From Chondrilla cf. caribensis (lineage: Eukaryota > Porifera > Demospongiae > Chondrillida > Chondrillidae), in contig OZ026549.1 in assembly GCA_964020155.1 (NCBI GenBank), forward strand, positions 3,206,133-3,270,132: DNA of 64,000 bases, read 5' to 3'. A program made the position numbers and the translations under genes. The notes below the pieces were generated by a model. That model saw only the letters and a list, made by a program, of their open reading frames with translations, ran no database searches and was not told the DNA's origin. Of the stretch, positions 23,457 to 42,485 are shown piece after piece. The first letter of the stretch is position 1. Each line of letters opens with the position of its first letter.

Positions 23457-24303
23457 CCTCTGCCAACATGGTTGACAACCATTATAAGGTGCTTCTGAAA
23501 TCGCCAAAAACAATACTATTAGCACCAAAAGAAATGTACAAATCGCTAAAATTTATACCCATCAAATGTTGGCTGACCCGAAAGTGTTAAAATTTGTACC
23601 GGCTAAAATTTGCAGCCTTTAAGGTAGTTTAGATCTAATAGTACACAAAAATTGAGCTGTTAAGAACATGAGTAGCAAATAGTGAGTAGTAGATTCATTA
23701 TCTGTCAGACCAACCATAGTACTGTCAATACACTAGAGCAAGCTGTAATTCATAAGTAACCCATTAACTCTAGGTTGGCAAGTTCCAGTTCAGACAATAA
23801 TAGTTAGTAGTATCAGTTTAGTGATATTGTATTACTCTTCAAGATATCACGAATACAGCCCCAATGTGGAGGGTTCAATATTATAATATTATATACTCTA
23901 CTATAATTATACTGCATTTAAAATAAAAAAAAACATTGCGTTATTTGATATGACAGAACTGTGTATAGAAACATTTCTCAACTGTGGTTGATACCATGTC
24001 GAAGTCAACCTGAAGTCAGGCACCCAAGCCAGAAGAAATGAAATCATGACATCAAGATCATGTTGTGCAATCCCAAATGAATAACTCAAGGTTTCTATGA
24101 CCAAAGGAAGTACTAGCTGACTTGTAGGTGTTCATGTAGACACAATGGGGACACCTTATAAGGAACGATAAAGACCACAATGAATCTAAAAGTACATACA
24201 GCTATTTAATTCTCAGATGAAAGTGAATACACCCCTGGTACCTACTGAGCAGTGTGAGTACATATTCAGCTTTGTATTTAACTGAGGTATACACAGAAGG
24301 GAG
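23457..24303. other. No gene; TAAAATTT-type motif repeats
   Basis: Contains closely spaced variants of GCTAAAATTT(A/G)TACC near 23540-23620, then AT-rich DNA up to the receptor signal exon. Nothing coding is supported. Confidence 0.4.
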
Positions 24304-30651
<6,348 letters not shown>

Positions 30652-30720
30652 CAGAATGCATTCCATGCAATTACTTCATTTACAACATTAAAAATATGTA
30701 ATCCTATGATATGACAATGT

Positions 30721-30726
30721 AATAAA
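30721..30726 (+). promoter_or_regulatory. Candidate polyadenylation signal of the receptor gene
   Basis: AATAAA lies 70 bp after the stop codon, in an AT-rich 3' region. This is a normal distance for an animal 3' UTR. Confidence 0.5.
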
Positions 30727-31193
30727 TGTTAGACACTATCATTCTATTATTCTTGAAATTAATGATGATAATAATGCATGTACTGTACAAATATACATAA
30801 TGTTTTTGAATTCAATTGCATAATTATTATGTTTGATATTAAAAACTGAAATTGTACTATTCACAAAAATCGGATTCATATACACTAGAAAATACACTGG
30901 TTGGTGCAATATAATGTAGACCAAACATCAAGTACTAGTGCTAGCCTGGTAAGTTTACAAAAGAACATATTATTATTGGAAGCTTCTAACGTGGTTACTT
31001 TTGGTGGAAATAACATCAGATTTGGTGTAATATCACGAACAAACTCTCTATCACTGATATATGTATGTAGTGTTGAATGGATTCATAATCGAGTTGAACT
31101 ACAAGGATTCTGCATGTTTAAGCATTGTACAGCCTCTGTGTCTTATTATTACCGCAAGGTTTGATGCAACTCTTCAGTAGGTATATATAACAG

Positions 31194-31384
31194 GCCTCTC
31201 AGATGCAGTGTCAGCAAATGTTGGAGACACTGAGACATGCACTGGATCTGCACTGGAGTGCAATCCAAACGTCATATATGCCATAATAGCACCTTTGGCT
31301 GCAGTCACTACTTTGGCTATTGTTGGAGCTCTCATCTTTGTACTGGTGAAGGCTACAGCTAAAGCTAAGCAGAAAGCACTTTGA
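31194..31384 (+). CDS. Isolated phase-1 membrane exon with short tail
   Basis: After acceptor tataacag, a frame entered in phase 1 (2 + 189 bp) ends at TGA 31382-31384. It encodes a short extracellular piece with two cysteines (ETCTGSALEC), one membrane helix (VIYAIIAPLAAVTTLAIVGALIFVLV) and a short basic tail (KATAKAKQKAL). The phase equals that of the receptor gene's own membrane exon 540 bp upstream, so it could be an alternative last exon giving a tail without tyrosine motifs, or the relic of another gene. A 60-bp open segment at 31479-31538 with AG and GTAAGT borders (STKYMHVDHVTP) could be a further exon but its phase does not match. Confidence 0.5.
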
Positions 31385-31538
31385 GTTGTTACATACAGTA
31401 AAAAAATTTAATGTAGCTGTAATAAGAGTAAAGTATTACCAGCGATGCTAACAATTTATATCAATTTCACTTTGTAGGGGAGCATCTGGTGTTGATAGCT
31501 CCACCAAGTACATGCACGTGGACCATGTAACACCTTGT

Positions 31539-32480
31539 AAGTTAAAAACATAACACATTATACGTTGTACTTACAACTCCAATCATAAACATACAATGTG
31601 ACAGTCATATGGGATATTGAGTGTAAAATTCTATGTAGGCTTTTATGCTCTGAGAATGTCTACTACAATCATAGATTTAGAGCAAGCGTGTATGCAATTG
31701 TTATTCCGATGATACTGGCTAGTGCTCCAATTAGACAATATCACAATTCAATAAAAAATAATGCAGGTTCAAATTATGATGTCATAAACTCTAGTATGCT
31801 TTAACTTTGTTACACATCAACTCCATGTTATTATTATGTTTATTGTAGAGCAATGTAATTGTACCTAGGCTTAAATTTGAATTATACAATGAGCAATTCA
31901 TTTCACTTGGGCAATGAATTATTGATATGTGCACGTTTCAAATGGTGAGCAACTGCAACATACATAGACCATATGTACATGAATGCTAACACAGTAATAT
32001 CCAAGGACACCAACATAATATTATACATAGATACCCAGAATCATAAAATGTCATATACAATATAGCCCTACATGTAATCCTCAGATGATTACTACCTCTG
32101 ACAGTCGAATGAAGGACAGGCAAATGCACATGCATGTAATTCGACCGCCTAAACTGTTATGATCATTTCATGATGTAGATATAATGTCATGGGTAGGAAT
32201 TTAGAGCATAATCACATCATACAGTGTGGAATTGTGACGACAGATAACTCTTCCGGAAAAACACAGCTATGCAGGTATCAATAGACTTACATAGATCAAA
32301 TGGCCATGGCCACCATTAGGAACTTCACTTCAGAGATCACGAGGCTATTATATTGTACCATTAGAGGACACACAATTTAATTTTGGATGTTCTATATGTA
32401 CACTCTAAACAAAGCAGCTAGCTATGTTGTGCTCAATGTACATGACCCAATAAGCTGAGTTTAACATACTCTCATTTCTC
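31539..32480. other. No gene recognised
   Basis: AT-rich intergenic or intronic DNA. An open frame at 31598-31804 has no domain or splice support. Confidence 0.45.
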
Positions 32481-32486
32481 TTTTCC

Positions 32487-32795
32487 TTGGTTCATTTTGT
32501 GAGTGTCCTGTCTCCTGTCTATGTTCCGCTAGGGTTGAGATGGTAATGTTCTCATCTCTAATGGATTGTTTAGGTCCTTTAAAGCAATGTTCTGAAGTCC
32601 TTCCTGTCTGTCCTACATAGGTCCGAGGGGAACTGCTACATGGGATAAGGTATACTACTCCTGCATGGTCTTTTCTGTGTAAGGAAAGGCTTTTGGGGTA
32701 AATGGATTCACATCATCCTCAAAAGTATTGCTGGAATGAAATGACGTTTTAATGCCTAATTGAACTAGGTTTCTTCTGATGGCTATATATATCAC
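32487..32795 (-). pseudogene. Penelope-like element fragment (GIY-YIG endonuclease region)
   Basis: Reading the minus strand from about 32790, RRNLVQLGIKTSFHSSNTFED runs into a frame change. GVVYLIPCSS, then PRTYVGQTGRTSEHCFKGPK and LAEHRQETGHSQ follow. The order (RxxL..GIKT.F..NT, GVVY.IPC, .YVGQTGR....R...H, LAEH....H) is that of the end of Penelope-like reverse transcriptases and their GIY-YIG endonuclease. The rest of the element is absent and the frame is broken, so this is a dead fragment. Confidence 0.75.
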
Positions 32796-33806
32796 ATCCA
32801 CAAATTGTGTACATGTTACATGTACATCAGAGGTATAATTTCATAGAGATTTATGCTGCTTATATTAACACAATAATAAATGATAATCTATTATCACATT
32901 TAGTATATTATAGAAAGATGTATGGTACATTTAGGCACATGCAGTACCATCAAGTCTATGAGGATTTTATGTAATAGCTAAAGTACCTCTGGAGAAGCTG
33001 TAGCGGATATACAGACACCTTTGCATAATTGAAACCGAGGGCGAAGCTATTAGCTAGAAGTTATTATGTGGTATGTTGTGTGGGCACACCTTTGATGGAG
33101 CGAGGATTAGTAGACGTGTGAAAAGGAAATAATCAATCATCCACAATGCAACAACAATGCAACATCGAATGAAGCGTGCGCACATCAGGGAACACTATCT
33201 ATACAGAGCAGAATTATCACTGGAAGTGAATTCCTTATCAATTTTCCTAATTGAAAGGTTTAAGTCATTTTAAACTGCGCAACTAGTGCCATGCTAGTGG
33301 GAGGGATGAAGTGCTGTTGGGCACTCATTACAGTAACAAATGATGTCACCACTGTCTTCAACATGCTAGTGTTATCTGACTAATTAGATTATGAAGTTCA
33401 TAGGTTGTTAATTTGATCAGTTACAGCAATTATCGTGTTCATATTATGCAAAGTATTGTTCATTGCTTAACACTCTGAGTAATCTGATATATATGTACAG
33501 GCCAAGTAACCCACAAGAATAGCAAACATCACTCTCGTGGGACACTGAAGGACAGTTGATGGAGGGTTTGAATCATTTCAAAGCTTTTCTTTATTGTGAG
33601 TGGCATTTATCTAATGTACCCCTTCCTCAAGTAGAAGGTTTTTCTATAATATTTACTACAATTTTACTTACAACCAGAAGAGTATCTGAATAACTAGTAT
33701 TATCATTGATAATCAAGTGGAACCTCAATATTATCTAGCATTATACAGTATGTATGTCATATACAATAGTGTATGACGAACACCTGTTCTTGTCTCTTTC
33801 ACACAG
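32796..33806. other. No gene recognised
   Basis: AT-rich DNA with no supported coding, RNA or element structure. Confidence 0.45.
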
Positions 33807-33842
33807 TGGTTACAATAATGTTGAAAAGCCCTGATGGAGAAG
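33807..33842 (+). CDS. Possible 36-bp phase-1 mini-exon
   Basis: Bordered by tttcacacag and gtaatgtg, exactly 36 bp, open in phase 1-1 (VTIMLKSPDGE). Size and phase fit the other stalk exons nearby, but there is no homologue to support it. Confidence 0.3.
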
Positions 33843-34733
33843 GTAATGTGTACATTTCTGGTATTTCAGTAATAAAATAGAAAATTGATGCTGTAACATT
33901 CATTCCTACATGAGTAATGTGTGTATACATATATTATGCATGCATATATCTTTAATATAAAATTATGAAATTCCTATAATTAAATACTTAATTTATGACT
34001 ATACATATATAATGCAAATCATATCTTTTTGGTCCAAAAGACAAAATAATAATCCACATTTTACATTACATCATGCAGATTACATCACGGTAAGCTACCT
34101 ACTTTAGGCCAATTATATCTTTATTTTTACTGCACAGTATGTACCAGTTGGTGTGCACCTGAACCAATAAGGTACATGATTACTTGAATGTTCAATTCCT
34201 AATTAGTTGTCATCCAATGTATAGGATAAGAGTATTATGTATTAAGAATACACAGTGGTCTTCTCTCAATCACATATATATCCTCGGGACCCATCAAATT
34301 CCATTAACTAGAATAGTCTGTTGTTCAATATCTTCAATAACATATAATATATATCATATAAGAAAATTCTGGTGCTTATGGCAGATTATGTGATTAGGTG
34401 GGGACCACTGTATACAAAGATGATCTAGGTCTATATCTGCTGGAACATAGATATATAATAATCATAAGATGTTTTATATATGGAATTATAGCATCCTAGT
34501 AATTTAGATGTTTACACAATGTTGGTGGTACTGAGGAGTTATTTCTGGACTGATATCTTACAAATACGTGCTTCCCAACTGGACTCCCATCCAAGGACTT
34601 CCAAAAGATTGAACCAGTGGTGTTCAGTTTGGCTCTTTCCTTTAAGTAAATTTTATTGAGGAAAATCGATGAGACATGTGAAAATCAATGATTTTGGTTT
34701 GATGAACTAGTGTTTTACCATGAAATCATACAG

Positions 34734-35747
34734 GTCAGTCCACTCAGATGCATCTCCATGTAACGAAAGTGTTCGAAGAAGGAATTGAACTGAGCTGGGT
34801 GCCTCCGGTTCACTCTAGTAAGGATGTTCATTATTTCATTTCAAGCATCAGAGATCAAGTTACCAACACCATCAACACTACCAACAACATGGCCAACTTA
34901 ACAGGACTGGAACCAGGAATGACCTACAATATCACAGTGGTGGCTGTAAACTCAGCTGGCATGAGAGAATGGGCTGGGGAAGAAATTTACACACACAATC
35001 CCAGTGTTGGATCAACTGAAAGTAAGGAAACCTGTAGCATAATATCACAGAATCAACATGGAACAGTCCAAGTAAAATTTATTGCAAAATGATGAATATG
35101 ATACATAATGATGTTATTGTGTTAATGATGTTATTTGTATTAATGATTGTAAATATAAATGAATCAACCAAATTTAAAAATTATTTGTCATAATGCAGAT
35201 TCGAAATCAAGTCCGAGCATTAGAACCATTACAAGAACTGCTGGAAGAACTGATCCTACAGAATCAGATAGAGAACCAGACTGCCCATCAGGTTAATGCA
35301 TGCAACACACTCAGCACAATTCAGGCCTGATATACCTGATTCACATGTTCACAAATTATTGTTACTGTGCTGGCTTATTGCATTTCCATGTTAAGAAGTT
35401 TGGATTTGTAAACTTTGTACAGTATACAGCTTGAGTGTACCTACAGTCCTTAAACCGAAGTATCGTTGAATGTTAATTTCAATCATGTGTTACTGGTAGA
35501 TTTAATACATTGTCAAACATCTATGAAATTATTCAACATTTGCTTTAAATAGTATCCTCTGTTTTCTGTTGTTACTGTAGGTTGTGGACCATATAACACG
35601 CTAGCAGTTACTATAGTTGTGGCCATTATCTTGGCTGTGATCATATTCACCGCATCAGCTCTTGTCACTACAGCAGTAGTGATCCTGATGGTCCGTAAGT
35701 GGAAGGGTACGGGAGTTATTGACTTGCAAAGTGACATCAATCTATAG
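34734..35747 (+). CDS. FN3-stalk-membrane protein, 3' part of a receptor gene
   Basis: Three consecutive phase-1 exons. FN3 is 34734-35021 (ELSWVPPVHSSKDVHYF ... GLEPGMTYNITVVAVNSAG), clearly related to FN3-2 of the receptor at 29073. A stalk exon is 35199-35291 (NSKSSPSIRTITRTAG...CPS). The membrane exon is 35581-35747, with helix AVTIVVAIILAVIIFTASALVTTAVVILMV and the short tail RKWKGTGVIDLQSDINL. Lengths are 288, 93 and 167 bp with AG/GT borders and a TAG stop. No signal exon or Ig exon of its own is visible between 31.4 and 34.7 kb. It may be an alternative 3' end of the 24.3-kb receptor gene or a truncated paralogue. The tail has no tyrosine motif. Confidence 0.65.
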
Positions 35748-37449
35748 ATGAAGATTTACATTTTAATGATGATTCGGAAAATATTAAAATAATTCTTAAT
35801 ACATATCATCAATAGAGGTTATTCGTTCACATCTGTAAATGTACGTCTTTTTAGTCTCAAGAACATAATATAATAGGTAGAATGTATATACATATCTATA
35901 TCAGATCATATCAGATCATATATATATATATCCATGTCAAAATCTGTATACACTAATTATCATCCACAGTCATGTAATATAAAAATGTGAAGCAAATTAA
36001 TCTGTCATGACTCACACGTCTTCAGACCGCAAATCACCTGACAATAATGAATTAATTAATATAAATATTATCAATTATCCTTTATCACTCGAAACTTACA
36101 TAGTTAACAATCCTGCGATCAAAGATATAAAAGAAAATTAATTTTGCAATAAAATTCTTAAACTTTAACTTCAAGATCTCAACCACGTATTGTGCTGTTC
36201 CATTTTTATATCTGGACCACACTTGATATATACTCAAGATGAGACATCAACATGTCACCCGACGCTGCATGCATTTCATGATTTCACAAAGGATCGAGAA
36301 AAGGATCCATACAGGATAAATTAAAAATATTATCTCGATCGTAAATCGATATATATAATGGACTATCTACTCATGGAGAGAAGATATGCCTTGTGTCCGG
36401 TGGTCGATCGATGCCGCTTAGCGTTTCTGGCGATTGCCTCCATCTTATACTGAGCATTCCTTCTATAGACTATGCTATTGTGTATCCTTCATAATAGTAC
36501 AGTAATCTTTTACCTAATGCAAGATAATATTATGGTCCCTTTTGTCAGGATTACTATAGTCTTGTTCAATTGAAGTATCTTGTACACAAGGTAATTTTTT
36601 GCCTATATGTATCATAAACTATTTCTCACAGACAATAGCCTATAATTCGACAATAACTTATGCACACATCTATGGCACAATATCATAATAATTATGCTTA
36701 TCATTGCCTACTAATTGGTATAGTCTAATATTATACTGCAGTATCACTATGTAGTAACATGCGAACATAATGTAATTATAATGTATAATAATCACGTGTT
36801 TATATTCGGTAAGATAAAATATTATGCTCAGATAATAATATGCAAACAGGATGCCCTAGGGTATCCAGTGACCAAACCATTTTCATTGTATTTGTATATT
36901 TATATATTTGATTCCATTGAGGTTCAAACAGCACTCGCAGTTCCTGTAATATGAGGTGTACTGATAATATTGCCATATACTGGTTAAACCTGATGATATT
37001 GATGCATGGGTGTAGTGCCATTATAGTAAATTTCTTGTTACTATTGTAATAGTTTAATTTCTGTGTTAAGAATAGGACCATTCTTGATCAGCTCAATTCT
37101 ATGATAACACTTGTGTCACATATCAACAGGACCCGAGTGTCTGTGCATGTTGAATTTAACTAGGTATAGATGTATGTATATATGTACTTCTAATGCCATG
37201 GACATTGAACCAAATTTACAGCATCCAGTATAGTATCCGTTATACATAAATAGCAACAATGAATGATGTAACTGCAAAGATGTCAAATTATAATGTGACG
37301 TATTGCTTGCATGTACTATGAATGTACAATTGATTGTGACATGCATTTAATGTGTAGAAAATGATTTTTCATTGAATTGATGAGGAATGGATAATGATGA
37401 AATGCATAATATTGTTGTAATCAGTGACAAAAAAATTATTTTGTTGACC
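35748..37449. other. No gene recognised
   Basis: AT-rich intergenic DNA between a plus-strand and a minus-strand gene, so it holds both 3' ends. It contains TATATA and ATAATATTAT-type runs. No domain or splice-supported frame was found. Confidence 0.5.
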
Positions 37450-37455
37450 TTTATT
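37450..37455 (-). promoter_or_regulatory. AATAAA overlapping the stop codon of the 7TM gene
   Basis: The last codons read GAA TAA AGG on the minus strand, so the TAA stop lies inside an AATAAA hexamer. If it is used as poly(A) signal, the 3' UTR would be only tens of bases. Confidence 0.35.
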
Positions 37456-38386
37456 CCCTTGTAGTTGTTGATTGACATAATTTCTTCTTGAGGAATAAGA
37501 TTACCATGATGGGAGTAGGTGTTACAGAGATGACTCCGGTGGCGTAAGCCAGATATACACCTGGTACTTCGGAATAATATACGATGAGTCCCAGAAGAGT
37601 TTGCCCTAGTAGGTTTATCCCGTTCCCAATTACCAAAAAGAGTGTAAATCTTGCTATTGCCTTCTTGTATGCTGATTCTTCTACGCATGTGTTACGCTTG
37701 ATGTAGCATAATATAACCACAGGTACTAAAATGCTTATGGATAGTGGCAACACCCCTCCTAAGAGTACTGAAATTGTGGTAAATGTGTACCGCAGTTCTT
37801 TAATAATATCAGCATTCAATGTCTTTGGAAAGCATGCTACGCTGTCATAATATTGAACTGCAAACACTGGAGGAGTTATGATGTGCACATTGAGTAATAT
37901 TGATGCTGACCATATCACAGTTACTGAAAGTACAAGGTACCTCAATTTTAAGGTTCTTTTGTTCCACTTGACAATCATCAATACTGCGACTGAGAAAGCA
38001 GCTAATGAATACAATCTAACTGTAGCAGAGACAATATAGCCCCATTGTAGGAAGCGGCACACACCCAGATCTGGCAATGAGACGTCGGTAAAGTTGAGAA
38101 TAACTGCCAACAGAATGATGGCAATCCCGAATATTACAAGCAAAAGTCCTGCAGCAAGTAGGTTGATCAGATAGACTCTCAGTATTTTAGCCACTCCCCG
38201 GGCTGTGCTTAAGGTTGCAATGGTAATGACAATTGCAGCAAATATTATTGACAAAATTGTCAAAATGACCAGCAAAAAACCTCCAAAATAAGGTCCAGCA
38301 AGACTTGCTTCAGTAAGTCTAGACAAACTACAATTAGAAAGTTCTGTACAATTCTCCATGTTTTCACTCTGTACTGCAAATGACAC
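37451..38386 (-). CDS. Single-exon seven-transmembrane (GPCR-like) receptor
   Basis: A 311-aa intronless protein with seven hydrophobic segments: about 30-55, 68-95, 106-140, 148-170, 195-225, 240-265 and 272-300. The N-terminus is short and extracellular with Asn-glycosylation sites (NCTE, NCSL). A Cys at the start of TM3 (LGVCRF) and one in the second extracellular loop (VACFPKT) could form the class A disulphide. The DRY and NPxxY motifs are not recognisable; TM7 has VTPTPIMVILFL instead. It is best called an orphan rhodopsin-like or lineage-specific 7TM receptor in the plasma membrane. Ligand and G-protein coupling cannot be read from the sequence. Confidence 0.75.
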   Translation of the reverse strand: MSFAVQSENMENCTELSNCSLSRLTEASLAGPYFGGFLLVILTILSIIFAAIVITIATLSTARGVAKILRVYLINLLAAGLLLVIFGIAIILLAVILNFTDVSLPDLGVCRFLQWGYIVSATVRLYSLAAFSVAVLMIVKWNKRTLKLRYLVLSVTVIWSASILLNVHIITPPVFAVQYYDSVACFPKTLNADIIKELRYTFTTISVLLGGVLPLSISILVPVVILCYIKRNTCVEESAYKKAIARFTLFLVIGNGINLLGQTLLGLIVYYSEVPGVYLAYATGVISVTPTPIMVILFLKKKLCQSTTTRE

Positions 38387-39200
38387 ACAACTTCACTGCC
38401 ACTTTCTATATACACTGTGACTGTGCCACATGTTATAAGAATACTCTGACCCCTGTGAACATGACACGTTGAACTGGTATTGTGATTGTGTGCACCCGTG
38501 AATCACAACATTTTGGGAATTATATTGACTTAACTACAAATGAAATTGAAATCAATTATTCCTGAATAGCTTTGATGTGTTGATTCTGACTACAGTGTAT
38601 AAAATCAAAAAAGAGATTTGTATTGTCACTAATAATAACGTTTCAATGTGAAACATGACAGGTATTGAGTGAATATATTTACATTCAACAACACTACTCT
38701 CAATGAAAGGCTCCCTGGGAAGTAGTCCACCAGACTAAGTGGAGCATCAGTATAAATAATTCAATACAATACAATACAATACTGAAAAATAATTCATAAT
38801 GAATGATAATCATCATGATTCACACAATATTATAGATATAAAATCAATGTTCCCCATCACTGCTATGTACACACATTCAATATGGTGTTATAATTATTGT
38901 ACTATGATTTATAAATATAATAATTTTAGTACTATTGATCGAATAAATGGCTGAATATTTCATAAACTTTAGTCAAACATAACTATTGGCCTGACAAAAC
39001 CAGCCACACAATCAGATAACTGCAGTTCCACATAATTTGTGATAATTTCACATAGTTTACAATAATTATTTATTTTATAATACATTAATTCTGCATAATT
39101 TTATATATGGCACACATAATATTATGCTGTAACTGGGATTAGTAAACAATACATTATGTCCTGTTACAATAATGTTATGCAGAACAGCTTCGTCACATGT
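38387..39200. other. Intergenic DNA upstream of the 7TM gene
   Basis: AT-rich, with a CAATA pentamer run near 38761-38780. A minus-strand AATAAA candidate for the gene ending at 39201 lies at 39069-39074. It should hold the promoter of the minus-strand 7TM gene, but no core motif is convincing. Confidence 0.4.
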
Positions 39201-41685
39201 TCACAGTGCTGTGACCTCAAATAGAGTTGATGATGTTGGATTCAGAGGAAGTCTGTCCTCACTGTGACCAGGTCCTCCAGGTATTGTCTGGAGAAGAACT
39301 TCTTCCCTGTTTTCAGCTTCAGTGCCTCCATCACTATTTTTGCAAACATTTTGAACTAATTGAATTTCTGCTCTGTCCTTACTAGTTTTCATGTTGTTGA
39401 TACCAGTTACATCATCGTCATTTATCAGTCTAGGCACTGCTTGTACCTCTCCATCCACATAAATGATGTTCATTAACATGTTGAATGTTAGCTTTTGGTC
39501 TGAATTTGTGGACTCACCAGCCATTGACATTGATGTAGGTGTTTCTGAATCAATATTTAATTTACTACTGTTGTCAGCATCAATTTTACCATCTCGCAAT
39601 CTTGCTGTACACTCCAGTTGACTGCATTGGGATACTTTCGCAAGTTCATTTGTAGCAATTTGGTTGGTTTCAACATCATAATTATATTCAACACCTGTAG
39701 AAGTGAGATTCTCACACCCATTCAGCTGTACTTCTACATTACGGTTGCCAAATGTCTGACCATATCCCATCTCCTCATCTTCCTGTCTTTTGAGTACCCT
39801 TGACTTTCCCTTTGACCTGCATGCAGAGCAGCCCACGATAACTACAAATATCCCTGCAGTCATCGCCAATAATAGTAGGAAAACCACTCCAGAAACAGAT
39901 GCAGCAATCACTACAGTGGAATGTAACAGATACACAATAACTTTATCTTACATGGTAATACATCCATAATTATGCTTACAGAATCCCTATACAGTAACTA
40001 ATAATATTTTGTAATAACATAATAATATGCATATGCATAAAAGGCTTGCATTATGAGAGGATGAACAGCCATGTGTCAACAGTATTATAAAGGTTAAATT
40101 CACTTTCAATGCATTCCATTATTGGACATTTATATGTATACACTTAACATGTTGTGTACCTGTAATGGTGATTTGACTTGTATCAGATTCTTCGATTGAG
40201 TATAATGAAGATTTAACAGTCATTGTACCCACTGTAATATCAAGAATTGATGACGTCATGAGAACAGTGCTGTTATAGGCGGATGTATAGTCCAGTAATG
40301 ATGTTTGTACAGATGTTAATTCTGTAGCAGTGATAACATTGAGGATTGATGAACTCGCCAGGACAGTACTGTTACGGGTTGTTGTAAATTCCGAGAAGGA
40401 TGGATGTGGAGCCTTCATTTCTGAAGCAAAGCCACCATTCCATGATAACATATAAGATGTTTCCTTTACAACCTTTGAAGTAGATATTATGTGCATACTA
40501 TCAGTGGATACAGGACTCCTACTCCCCATGGGAGTGGATTTCGTGTTCACTTTAGACATACTTGTATATGTTGAATCTTTTCTTGTTATAATCGTGGGTA
40601 CTGACATAATTGTTGGAAGGCTATTGCTTTGAAGCCCTGTGGTAGATGTTTCACTATATAAACCGGTAAAAGTTGTAAATAGTTCGGTTATATCCATATC
40701 AGTGTGTTCGTCATAAATAATACGAGTTGAGTATAGTGAACCAGATGTAGTCAATTTGTGCATGGAGGACAAAAGATCTTTGTCCAGTTTTGTATCAGAT
40801 GCATGCAAAGTAGCCATTTCCGAATCAGTATTTTCTAAGGCCATGGTCTTTGATGGGGTTACACTGGATGACCTGGTGACAGGTGTACACACAATGAAAG
40901 TGGATGCACCTTTGTTTGAAGTAGTTGACAGTCCATCACCCATTGTTGACAAAGTATTAATGTCTGAACACTTAAACATATGTTTTGTAAAGGAGCTACT
41001 GCCAATGGTATCTGCATCGTGTGCGAATAGAGACATGCTCAGTGGAGAAGTAGGTTCCATGGCTAGCATAGTGCTAGTACCAATCAGCACAGATTCTGTA
41101 ATAAACAATTGAGTTGCTGTTATTTCTGCATATGTTGTATCCATGTCACCACTTGTTATCTCAACAGATTTGTTATCCGACATAAACAAACATGTCCCCA
41201 ACATTCTCTGGCTTGAAATAGGTGACTCACTGCCTGTACAATAAAGATACAGGTTGTATAATAAAAATTAATAACTAATATACATACATGTCATATGTAC
41301 ATACGTACATTGTTAAGTGGTAGCGATTGGCATGTATACTGTGTCTGGTCACATTATGTATTGATAAAAATGAAGCCAACAAACTATGACATATAGTACA
41401 CATTATTTGGTGTGTGCGTTTGTGTTTGTGTGTGTGCGTGTGTGTGTGCGTGCGAGCGCGTGCGTGTGTGTGTAGGTATAGTTGTGTGTGTGTGTGTGTA
41501 GGTGTAGTTGTGTGTGTATGTGTGTGTGTGTAGGTGTAGTTGTGTGTGTGTGTGTAAGTGTGTGTGTGTGTGTGTGTGTGTAGGTATAGTTGTGTGTGTG
41601 TGTGTAGGTGTAGTTGTGTGTGTGTGTGTAGGTGTAGTTGTGTGTGTGTGTGTGCGTATATGTGTGTGTGTGTGTGTAGGTGTAG

Positions 41686-41725
<40 letters not shown>

Positions 41726-41734
41726 GTGTAGTTT

Positions 41735-41771
<37 letters not shown>

Positions 41772-41829
41772 GTGTACACGTGTGTGTGTAGGTGTAGTTG
41801 TGTGTGTGTGTGTGTGCGAGTGTATGCAT

Positions 41830-41897
<68 letters not shown>

Positions 41898-42043
41898 ACC
41901 CTCGCACGTGCGCACACCCACATGCACAGACACGCAAATACACACACACGCACACACGCATACACACACGCACACACACACACACACATGCGTGCACGCA
42001 CGCGCACACACACACACATGCATACACACGCACAAACACACTT

Positions 42044-42133
<90 letters not shown>

Positions 42134-42139
42134 CTACAC

Positions 42140-42228
<89 letters not shown>

Positions 42229-42485
42229 CACACACACACACTAACACACAAACACATTATCAACACACACCAGGTATATTAAAGTATGTACGGTGGCCAA
42301 GAAGTCTTCACAATTCGGGATTTGGAGTTCGGAATTCGTTGGTATACCTATCGGCCACCACAGAAAGTGATCCTTACAGCGGATGATTGTATCTTAATAT
42401 AAACATTGAGGGAGATGCCAAACTTACCTTGTGAAAATTCAATTATCCATGTTAAAAGTACTATCATATTAGAGTGGCACTTCAT
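39201..42485 (-). CDS. Ser/Thr-rich type I membrane protein (3 exons, 613 aa)
   Basis: Exons on the minus strand: 42485-42428 (signal peptide MKCHSNMIVLLTWIIEFSQ, donor gtaagt), 41233-40160 (ectodomain) and 39910-39201 (membrane and tail). Both introns are phase 1 and total coding length is 1842 bp, exactly 614 codons with stop. The 358-residue ectodomain is dominated by Ser and Thr (mucin-like, probably heavily O-glycosylated), with no recognised folded domain. The helix is SVSGVVFLLLLAMTAGIFVVIV, followed by a Cys/Lys-rich border and a ~200-residue tail with few motifs (NIIYVDGEV, EYNYDVE). Intron 1 contains the giant TG/CA repeat. The architecture matches the next gene upstream on the same strand, suggesting related surface proteins. 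Function is unknown. Confidence 0.75.
41401..42260. repeat. Back-to-back (TG)n / (CA)n array
   Basis: About 430 bp of TG repeats with a minisatellite unit TGTGTAGGTGTAGTTGTG repeated roughly a dozen times switch abruptly at about 41826-41832 (GTATGCATGTACACAC) to about 420 bp of CA repeats. The whole forms an imperfect inverted repeat of more than 800 bp within intron 1 of the Ser/Thr-rich gene. All long open frames across it are artefacts. Confidence 0.95.

Noticed and set aside
41275..42237. A secreted Cys-rich protein on the minus strand
   Set aside because: Pure TG/CA repeat translation within an intron of a gene whose real exons flank it.
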